From: Bacteroidales bacterium UBA3856
Lineage (GTDB): Bacteria; Bacteroidota; Bacteroidia; Bacteroidales; UBA932
Length of the DNA: 23,980 nucleotides
Direction: 5' to 3'
NCBI GenBank assembly: GCA_002392525.1
Contig: DGHE01000037.1
Location: 10,666-34,645 of the forward strand
In this document: in pieces, positions 15,667-21,661 of the stretch
How the letters are laid out: every line of letters begins with the position of its first letter
How positions within the stretch are numbered: the first letter of the stretch is position 1
Position numbers and translations under genes: made by a program
Notes under the pieces: generated by a model
Databases searched by the model: none
Seen by the model: the letters and a program-made list of their open reading frames with translations, nothing else
What the model was told of the DNA's origin: nothing

Positions 15667-16902
15667 ATGAAAAGAGTATTATTGATAATAGTCACTGCGT
15701 TGCTTACGCTTTCTTCCTGCTGGAAAGAGACTCCGGTCGTGGAAGAAGGCCGCACCTACGCACTGTCCTCCCTGCGCTTTGAGTTTATCATAGACCGTGT
15801 CGAAACCAAGGGCATCAAGACTGAGTGGGAGAGCGGCGACAAAGTATTTGTCTTCTTCTCGGGGGTGACCAACGCTTATGTGACAATGTCCTTTGACGGG
15901 ACCGGCTGGTCTTCTTCGGCCAGCAGTGGTCTGGCCAAATTAAACCAGACCGGGGTATTGACGGCCGTATTTCTGCCGTATGTGGGTAATGTGCAGCCTG
16001 AGTACTCCGAGGGATGGCATTTTGCCTCCGTGTCAGAATCCTATTTCCTGAAGGCAGAAAAGGTAGAGTATTACATCCAGGATACGAATCATCAGATTGC
16101 CACGTTGGGAGCCAGGCTGCCAATGACCAAGGCCAACGATGAGAGTGCTCAGTTCTTTATCCCCAAGGTGCTGTGGCAAAACGAAACGATGCGGCTGGCC
16201 TGCAATGTAGTAACGCCCACAGGCCTCGCCGGGATTGCCTCGGATGGAACCGTCACCTCCTCCGTTGGCACGCAGGGTGCCTGGATGACCGGTTATCCCG
16301 CAACGGTCGCCGGGGAGCAGGGATTCTATTTCTATGGCACGATAGCCGAAACCCCGGGTTCCAATACCTACTTCGCCGTGCAAGACAATGACGGTACTTA
16401 CTTCAGGCATTATTATAAAGGGAATACAACCCTGCTGCCCCGCAAGTCTTATCAACTCCCGGTTTTGGATAATATGGCAGGTGTGGGGAGTAATGTCCAG
16501 GTGAATGTGGGAGGATATCTATGGTATAGTCTGGATGACGGGACCTCTTCTCCTTTGCAAACAGGGACGGCATACGAGACTCAACCTCAGGCGGCCGGGC
16601 AAAAGCTGATTCCTTCCAAGACCGCTTGGGGAGGATTGTTGGATTCCGAGAAAGCAACGCTGGTTCCTATGACAATTGGCGGAGTACCTGGCGTACTGGT
16701 GGTGGATAAACTGATCCCTTCCCAGTATTTCTTCTTGACTGAAGGAGATTATTGGAGTTCCGCGACCGGATTCTATTTCAGGGTCGCGTCCGATGGCACC
16801 TGTTCCGTCGAAACCGGGACTCCGGAATCGGCGTATGTCCGGTCTATTTTGAATGTAAACAGTGGCAGCATCATCGATCCGATAGATGGTGGAGAAATCT
16901 AA
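15667..16902 (+). CDS. Fimbrillin-like lipoprotein with FISUMP/Lcl-like C-terminus
   Basis: This 411-residue lipoprotein has a signal peptide MKRVLLIIVTALLTLSSC (Cys18) followed by WKETP. The strand LRFEFIIDRVE precedes T47-K48-G49, the cleavage-type motif. Next come TEWESGDKVFVFF and GVLTAVFLPYVG, features of the fimbrillin-like family of Bacteroides. The C-terminal 150 residues (from VNVGGYLWYSLDDG, through TAWGGLLDSEKATLVPMTIG, GVPGVLVV and DYWSSATGFYFRVASDG) follow the order of motifs in FISUMP-type domains of Bacteroidetes, so a lectin-like fold is probable. The start is set by the Shine-Dalgarno at 15655-15659. It sits ten bases upstream of the next gene, whose N-terminus after the lipid Cys (IKETP) is almost the same, suggesting duplication of the leader part. 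Confidence 0.78.
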   Translation: MKRVLLIIVTALLTLSSCWKETPVVEEGRTYALSSLRFEFIIDRVETKGIKTEWESGDKVFVFFSGVTNAYVTMSFDGTGWSSSASSGLAKLNQTGVLTAVFLPYVGNVQPEYSEGWHFASVSESYFLKAEKVEYYIQDTNHQIATLGARLPMTKANDESAQFFIPKVLWQNETMRLACNVVTPTGLAGIASDGTVTSSVGTQGAWMTGYPATVAGEQGFYFYGTIAETPGSNTYFAVQDNDGTYFRHYYKGNTTLLPRKSYQLPVLDNMAGVGSNVQVNVGGYLWYSLDDGTSSPLQTGTAYETQPQAAGQKLIPSKTAWGGLLDSEKATLVPMTIGGVPGVLVVDKLIPSQYFFLTEGDYWSSATGFYFRVASDGTCSVETGTPESAYVRSILNVNSGSIIDPIDGGEI

Positions 16903-16912
16903 TTCGAGGGTT

Positions 16913-18619
16913 ATGAAAGGGAATTATATAAAATATCTTCTGCTGTGCTTTCTCCAGCTGGCTTTGCTCTCCTGCATCAAGGAGACGCCGGAGAATCCTG
17001 CAGTAGAGTCTGGAAATACCATTCTATATTCGGTCACGGTGAGTCAGAGTCCGTTAACCCGCGTTGCGTTAAGTGGATCCGAGTTCGCCGACGGTTGCTA
17101 TGTCTTTGAATCCGGTGATAAACTGTATGTTGAATATAGGGATGCCGGAACGCTGAAACTTTACGGCGTACTGACCCTTGTCTCGGGTGCCGGGTCGGGA
17201 ACCGGGCGCTTCGAAGGAGAGCTGAAATGCCTGAATGACTTTGTTCCAGAAGATAACACTTTGCTCAATGCCACGGTGGTTGGCGCTAACGCGGCCGAGG
17301 GATTCTTCAGCTTCGGGAATCCTACCGACGATCCGGCCGTCGATCCCGGTTCAATTGTTACCGGCGTGACCTATCCCTCTTCGGTCTCTTACGCCCCCCT
17401 GCCGGAAATGGTCCAGAAATATAGCTATTTCACGGGCACAAGCACCTACGATGCTAAAAACTTCAATAATCTGACCCAGCAGTCGGTGTTCCTGCAGTTC
17501 TCTTTGGAGGTGAACCGGACGAAGCTGGACGACCCCATGGTTACCACGGTTTCCGTTAAGAACAGTGATAATCCGGTGTTCTCAATTGCGAATGTTCCCG
17601 TGACGGGTTTGTCGGCCGTTGGCCATATCGAGTGCCCCGGTGTTATTCCTGTGAGCAAGAATCCGGATATGCAGTCTGCCGAGGTCTGGGCCGATAACCT
17701 TAAGTGCGGGGATCCTTTTGCTTCCGACCTGTCATTGGAGGTGAACCATTACTACCGTGTCAAGCGCTCTTCGCTGGCCACAGACTGGTTCCGTATCAAA
17801 GCGACTAAAACAGGCACGAAAGTGACATTCCATGCCGATTACAGGAATTATCTCTATTGTAGTACAGATGGAGGTAATACTTGGTTTGTCCCCACGTCAT
17901 CTATCACTTTGGCCAACATCGGTGACGAGATCTGCGTTTTAGGACGGAGAGAAAACTATAATAACGCGTACCCTGAGAATCAAAATTATGGAGCGCCGAA
18001 AGGAAATCCCCTATTTTCCACCAGTGATAATAAGCTGGTTTATATCAGCGGCAATATAATGAGCCTGCTATGTCGTCCTGATGAGGCTGATTATACTAAT
18101 CCTGGGAATTGGACTGCTGGAACGTTATTGCCTGTAGACGCGTTTAATGGTACATTCTCAAAAGGTAAGGGTAATCCTATAACCTATATTGACATTAACC
18201 CCTCCGACCCTCTACTTCTCCCTGTCACTACATTAGCTACAAGATGTTATAAGGGTATGTTTCGAACGTGCACATCACTTCAATATGCGCCTGATCTTCC
18301 GGCCGAAACACCTGCGGAAGGATGCTACAGCGGTATCTTCCGTGATTGTGGAAACAATAACCTCAAACGTGTCAGGATCTTCCTCAAGGCAAAGAAAGGA
18401 GAAGGGAACAATAAGGGAGACTTTGACTATGCAAAACTGGGCGAAGGCGGTTATCTGGATAAGTGGATGGATGGGACCAATCCGGCTTCGGGTGCTTTAT
18501 ATTGCCACCCGGACATGCTTGCATACTGGCAAAACTACTGGACCTGGTACAACACTCAATTTGCAAACCGTCCAAATAACTGGAGCATCAACGCCTGGAC
18601 AACTTACATCCAGCCGTAG
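16913..18619 (+). CDS. Fimbrillin-like lipoprotein ending in BspA-like repeats, last gene of the operon
   Basis: This 568-residue lipoprotein has lipobox LLSC (Cys21) followed by IKETP. The strand ILYSVTVSQSPL precedes T49-R50-V51, the cleavage-type motif. FESGDKLYVEYRD and LKLYGVLTLVSG match the fimbrillin-like domain of the previous protein. From about residue 300 a BspA-like module follows (YLYCSTDGGNTWFVP, IGDEICVLGR, VYISGNIMSLL). Two repeats lie at 434-479 and the chain ends in a Trp- and Asn-rich tail instead of the usual cap. The start at 16913 is chosen because an earlier in-frame ATG (16886) lies inside the preceding gene and would put a polar stretch before the signal peptide; GAGGG lies two bases upstream. 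Base composition shifts inside the gene, from 39 of 60 G+C (17161-17220) to 22 of 60 (18001-18060), pointing to separate origins of the two halves. Confidence 0.78.
   Translation: MKGNYIKYLLLCFLQLALLSCIKETPENPAVESGNTILYSVTVSQSPLTRVALSGSEFADGCYVFESGDKLYVEYRDAGTLKLYGVLTLVSGAGSGTGRFEGELKCLNDFVPEDNTLLNATVVGANAAEGFFSFGNPTDDPAVDPGSIVTGVTYPSSVSYAPLPEMVQKYSYFTGTSTYDAKNFNNLTQQSVFLQFSLEVNRTKLDDPMVTTVSVKNSDNPVFSIANVPVTGLSAVGHIECPGVIPVSKNPDMQSAEVWADNLKCGDPFASDLSLEVNHYYRVKRSSLATDWFRIKATKTGTKVTFHADYRNYLYCSTDGGNTWFVPTSSITLANIGDEICVLGRRENYNNAYPENQNYGAPKGNPLFSTSDNKLVYISGNIMSLLCRPDEADYTNPGNWTAGTLLPVDAFNGTFSKGKGNPITYIDINPSDPLLLPVTTLATRCYKGMFRTCTSLQYAPDLPAETPAEGCYSGIFRDCGNNNLKRVRIFLKAKKGEGNNKGDFDYAKLGEGGYLDKWMDGTNPASGALYCHPDMLAYWQNYWTWYNTQFANRPNNWSINAWTTYIQP
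18212..18349 (+). repeat. BspA-like leucine-rich repeats, two copies
   Basis: Coding repeats LPVTTLATRCYKGMFRTCTS and LPAETPAEGCYSGIFRDC, the same family as those at 15075-15443. The second copy is degenerate. The conserved C-Y-x-x-(M/I)-F block identifies them. Confidence 0.8.
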
Positions 18620-18666
18620 GCCGTCACCACCTCTCCTGCAATTACTTAAGCGCCACGCTGCACCGC

Positions 18667-18703
18667 GGCGACAGTACCGCCACAACACTGTTGCCATTTT
18701 TTT
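18667..18703 (+). terminator. Rho-independent terminator of the fimbrial operon
   Basis: GGCGACAGT (18667-18675) pairs with ACTGTTGCC (18687-18695) over nine base pairs including one G-U pair, with an 11-base loop. One A and seven T residues (18697-18703) follow. It lies 47 bases after the last fimbrial stop codon. The end of its T-run provides the TTTG -33 box of the toxin-antitoxin promoter. Confidence 0.85.
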
Positions 18704-18732
18704 GGTCCTTTCAAAAATATGTTATACATTTG
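18701..18732 (+). promoter_or_regulatory. Bacteroidetes-type promoter of the toxin-antitoxin genes
   Basis: TTTG (18701-18704) and TACATTTG (18725-18732) are separated by 20 bases, matching the -33 TTTG and -7 TAnnTTTG consensus with ideal spacing. The expected transcription start is around 18737-18741, leaving a leader of only about 10 bases before the ATG at 18750. Confidence 0.75.
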
Positions 18733-18748
18733 CAAAAAGTGTTATACA
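18720..18748 (+). promoter_or_regulatory. Operator-like direct repeats TGTTATACA over the toxin-antitoxin promoter
   Basis: TGTTATACA occurs at 18720-18728 and again exactly at 18740-18748, a 20-base period or about two helical turns. The first copy overlaps the -7 box and the second covers the transcription start and the base next to the ATG. Ribbon-helix-helix antitoxins are known to autorepress by binding short tandem repeats, so these are the likely sites. Confidence 0.6.
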
Positions 18749-18749
18749 A

Positions 18750-19070
18750 ATGGAAACGGAAGCAAGAACACAAACGGCCTTTCGGCTAAAGGACGGCCTG
18801 CTGGAAAGACTCAAATGGCAAGCAAAGCGTGAAAAGAAATCGCTGAATGCTTTCGTTGAGGAAGTATTGGAAGAGAAGGTGGGCCGGGAACTCGTGTTCC
18901 CCAAATTGCCTCCGGAATTCTTCGAAAAGTCAAAAGAACTGGAACGCTTTGCGCTAAAGGGGACTAAACTTCCCAAGGAGTATGAGGGGCTTGATGCCAG
19001 TGAGTATCCTGAGATGGATAAGAGGCTTTTAGCAGACGCACTATATGAAAAATACATCACTCGTACCTAA
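18750..19070 (+). CDS. Ribbon-helix-helix antitoxin of a VapBC-type pair
   Basis: This 106-residue protein has an Arc-like ribbon-helix-helix domain at residues 8-46: strand TQTAFRL, helix DGLLERLKWQAKREK, turn and helix SLNAFVEEVLEEKVG. The charged C-terminal half (LPPEFFEKSKELERFALKG and following) would wrap the toxin. The start ATG at 18750 follows directly after the second operator repeat; the open frame further upstream is chance read-through of the terminator region. It overlaps the PIN-domain gene by 26 bases, the usual antitoxin-first arrangement. It would neutralise the PIN toxin and repress its own promoter. Confidence 0.83.
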   Translation: METEARTQTAFRLKDGLLERLKWQAKREKKSLNAFVEEVLEEKVGRELVFPKLPPEFFEKSKELERFALKGTKLPKEYEGLDASEYPEMDKRLLADALYEKYITRT

Positions 19071-19494
19071 GGCTTTTATAGACACCACTATTCTGGTGGA
19101 TTTCATACTCCCCGAGAGACCCAAACATGCGGTTGCCCGTGATGTTTTCAATCTCATATACTCGCATTATGTAGAAGCTTCCATTTCTACGCAAAGCATT
19201 CTGGATGCTACGTATATATGTGGAAAGACGCCCTGTTTTAACCCGGATTCTTTTAGGGAGACCATTTTGTTTTTGATGGATCACGTCAACGTAAGTTATG
19301 TGGATTCGTTTGATGTGAAAACGGGGCTGAGAGATGCTTGTCCCGATATCGAGGACAGTGCACAGATCTCTTTTGCCTACAGTCAGTGCTGCGACATCAT
19401 TGTAACCGCCGACAAAGAATTGCTCTCCCGTGAAGCCCCCAGACCCATGAAAGTGATGACGCCGGAAGAATTTGTGAACAACTGTCGCGCCTAA
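19045..19494 (+). CDS. vapC: PIN-domain ribonuclease toxin (VapC family)
   Basis: This 149-residue protein starts KAFIDTTILVDF, with the first catalytic acidic residue at D13. Further PIN-type acidic positions are visible at D101/E103/D104 (CPDIEDSAQISFAYSQCCDI) and D123 (IIVTADKELL). VapC toxins cut tRNA or rRNA with a Mg-bound acidic cluster. The common N of the DTN motif is T here, and the usual Glu/Asp near residue 50 is Q50, with D54 nearby, so activity is likely but not certain. The ATG at 19045 lies inside the antitoxin gene, consistent with coupled translation. The stop TAA at 19492-19494 interlocks with the stop codon of the convergent penicillin-binding protein gene. Confidence 0.82.
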   Translation: MKNTSLVPKAFIDTTILVDFILPERPKHAVARDVFNLIYSHYVEASISTQSILDATYICGKTPCFNPDSFRETILFLMDHVNVSYVDSFDVKTGLRDACPDIEDSAQISFAYSQCCDIIVTADKELLSREAPRPMKVMTPEEFVNNCRA

Positions 19495-21659
19495 TCGGCA
19501 ATCGTAAACCTCACAAACGCCGTATTGCCCTCGCCGTCCACCACGGTGAGGGTATGTTTTCCAGGGACGGGGGCCAGGAGCAGTTCGTGGCGGAAGCTGG
19601 TTTCGCCCACATACGTGTTGTCCAGATGCCACCAGAGCGTGGCGTCGTTTCTGTGATGCGCGACGCGAAACACAATGCCTTCCCGCTCTCCGCTCAGTTG
19701 CCGGGGAATGGACAGTACGGATCCGGCCTGCGGGTAAATGAACTGCACGGTTGTGCCTGCCCCCCGCCGCGTGGCGCCAGTATACTCCGGGTGATACGGC
19801 TTGTAGTACCACTCCATGGCCGGTGGCAGCACAAACTCGCCCGTCCCATGATACGGACACGGCTCGCTGTCCAGCCCAGCCGCAGGGATCAGCATTTCCG
19901 TTTTGGGGCAGTCCGGACTGGCCAGCATGCCAGAATCCTGGCACACGGCCGTAATAATAGAATCTTCGCTTCGCTCAGAATGACAATTGTCATCCTGAGG
20001 AGCGTTAGCGACGAAGGATCTATCCGGCTCAGAGAACCATTCCTCGGAATAGGGGAGCAGGTTCAGGATATCAAACAGCACGGGTCCGGCGGTGTGCGCT
20101 CCCGTGAGTCCGGGGACTCCGTGGCCATCGGCATTCCCGGCCCATACGCCAATGGTGTAGGCCGGCGTCATGCCCACGGCCCAGGCGTCGCGGAAACCAT
20201 AGCTGGTGCCGGTCTTCCAGGCGGCTTTGCGTACCGAGCGGATGAGCCGCCAGTCCAGTTCGTCGGGGCGGTTCACCTCCTTGAGGGCATCCAGCGTATA
20301 GAAGGCCGACAGCCCCGGGTCCGTGGCCATGCGGGAGTAGGCCGCCGTTATCTCCTTCAGCCGGCCTTCGGCCCCGCCCAGGATGAGCGACAGGCCATAG
20401 TGCTCGGGTATCTCAGTGAGGGTGGTGAGCCCCGCTTCTTTCAGCAGCGCGTGGAACTTGGGAACGCCGTACTGCCGCAGCAGGAATACGGCCGGCACGT
20501 TGAGCGAACGGGCCAGGGCTTCATCGGCCGCCACGGCCCCGTAGTACTGCCGGTCAAAGTTCTGGGGCGCAAAGCCGCCCAGATTTACGGGGATGTCGGG
20601 AAGAAGGGTCCTGGGTAAAATCACCCCTTCCTCCAGGGCGGCTTCATACAGGAACGGCTTCAAAATACTGCCGGTAGAGCGCGGGGCCGCTGCAATGTCT
20701 ACGGAAACGCCCATCCTTTCCCTTTCGGGGGAGGCATTCCCCACATAAGCCACCACAGCGCCGCTTTCATTGTCTATCACTACGGCTGCCATGTCGGCAA
20801 TGCCTTCCTGCGCCAGCTCGTCTGAGCGCCGGTTCACGGCGGCTTCCACGGCTTTTTGCAGGGAGAACTGGAGGGTACTCACGGTACGCACTCCCTTGGG
20901 ACAGCTCTCTACGTAGTGAGGCGCCCAAGCCGGCAGCGGCAGGGGAGCACCGGGAAGCGGTTCTTCCAGGGCGGCCTCGTAGTCATCGGCGGTGATGTCT
21001 CCGTGCGCCAGGAGCCGCTTCAGAAGCCGGTTGCGCTTTTGTAGCAGTTCCTCCCGGTTCTTGCCGGGGTGGATGGAAGAGGGCGCGTTGGGAAGGACGG
21101 CCAGCGTAGCGGCCTCGGCCCAGGAGAGTTCACTGGCCGGACGCCCGAAGTACCGCCAGGCAGCGGCCTCCAGTCCCACTACGTTGCCGCCAAAGGGCGC
21201 ATGTGAAGCGTAGAGTGCCAGAATGCGGCGTTTGGAGCAGCGAAGCTCCAGCCGGGTAGCCTGCACGGCCTCCACCAGCTTCTGCCACAGGTTGCGCTCT
21301 TTTCTGCGGGAGAGCCGGATTACCTGCATGGTAAGGGTGCTGCCGCCGCTCACGACATGGCCGCTGCGGACGTTATCCACGGCAGCTCTCACCAGCGCGC
21401 TCGGGTCCACGCCGGGATGCCACCAGAAGTGCCTGTCCTCGAACTGTACCAGCGCTTTGGCAAAGCGCTCCGGAACGGTGTCGCACGGCGGAAAGCGCCA
21501 CTGGCCGTCGGCTGCGATGCGCGCCCCCAGCAGTTCGCCCTCGGCACTCTCGACGACTGTCGAGTAACTTATGCCTTTAAACAGTTCACGGGGTAAGCAT
21601 AGCAGCCACCCTGTGAACAGAGCGGCTGCCAAAAGCCATATCCACTTCTTTTTGGTCAA
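19491..21659 (-). CDS. pbpC: Penicillin-binding protein 1C (bifunctional peptidoglycan synthase)
   Basis: This 722-residue protein has a positively charged start and one membrane helix (about 6-22). The glycosyltransferase 51 domain contains EDRHFWWHPG (catalytic E74) and GGSTLTMQ (105-112). The transpeptidase domain contains S331-I-L-K334, S385-L-N387 and K482-T-G484. The C-terminal region carries CQDSGMLASPDC (573-584) and a BiPBP_C-type domain (about 635-722), which together identify PBP1C. It polymerises and cross-links glycan strands in the periplasm. Residues 547-567 are encoded by an inserted palindromic repeat (19959-20021) in the linker between transpeptidase and C-terminal domain, with no stop or frameshift. 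The start is TTG at 21659, two bases after the stop of the alpha-2-macroglobulin gene; no in-frame ATG occurs before residue 111, which is far inside the catalytic domain. The two genes commonly form an operon. Confidence 0.93.
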   Translation of the reverse strand: MTKKKWIWLLAAALFTGWLLCLPRELFKGISYSTVVESAEGELLGARIAADGQWRFPPCDTVPERFAKALVQFEDRHFWWHPGVDPSALVRAAVDNVRSGHVVSGGSTLTMQVIRLSRRKERNLWQKLVEAVQATRLELRCSKRRILALYASHAPFGGNVVGLEAAAWRYFGRPASELSWAEAATLAVLPNAPSSIHPGKNREELLQKRNRLLKRLLAHGDITADDYEAALEEPLPGAPLPLPAWAPHYVESCPKGVRTVSTLQFSLQKAVEAAVNRRSDELAQEGIADMAAVVIDNESGAVVAYVGNASPERERMGVSVDIAAAPRSTGSILKPFLYEAALEEGVILPRTLLPDIPVNLGGFAPQNFDRQYYGAVAADEALARSLNVPAVFLLRQYGVPKFHALLKEAGLTTLTEIPEHYGLSLILGGAEGRLKEITAAYSRMATDPGLSAFYTLDALKEVNRPDELDWRLIRSVRKAAWKTGTSYGFRDAWAVGMTPAYTIGVWAGNADGHGVPGLTGAHTAGPVLFDILNLLPYSEEWFSEPDRSFVANAPQDDNCHSERSEDSIITAVCQDSGMLASPDCPKTEMLIPAAGLDSEPCPYHGTGEFVLPPAMEWYYKPYHPEYTGATRRGAGTTVQFIYPQAGSVLSIPRQLSGEREGIVFRVAHHRNDATLWWHLDNTYVGETSFRHELLLAPVPGKHTLTVVDGEGNTAFVRFTIAD
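19959..20021 (-). repeat. 63-bp palindromic CHSERSE-type repeat inserted in frame in pbpC
   Basis: Two half-elements face each other around the centre GACAATTGTC (19982-19991). One arm reads TTGTCATTCTGAGCGAAGCG and continues AAGATTCT on the minus strand. The other reads TTGTCATCCTGAGGAGCG and continues TTAGCGACGAAGGATCT on the plus strand. Both arms are variants of a small intergenic repeat that I recognise from many bacterial genomes through its translation CHSERSE. Here it is exactly 21 codons and encodes CHSERSEDS among its residues. Confidence 0.85.
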
Positions 21660-21661
21660 GG

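Noticed and set aside
15075..18349. Regular repeats considered as a CRISPR array
   Set aside because: The repeats are coding, vary in sequence and length, translate to the BspA-like pattern, and have no unique spacers of constant length.
18720..18748. TGTTATACA pair considered as an attachment site of an integrated element
   Set aside because: The copies are only 20 bases apart, lie over a promoter, and no integrase or element lies between them. An operator is the simpler reading.
18285..18749. An N-terminal extension of the antitoxin frame back to 18285
   Set aside because: It would run through the end of the preceding gene and through the terminator. The promoter and operators immediately before 18750 fix the start there.
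19554..20618. A 354-codon plus-strand open frame
   Set aside because: It is antisense to pbpC, whose catalytic motifs confirm the minus-strand gene.
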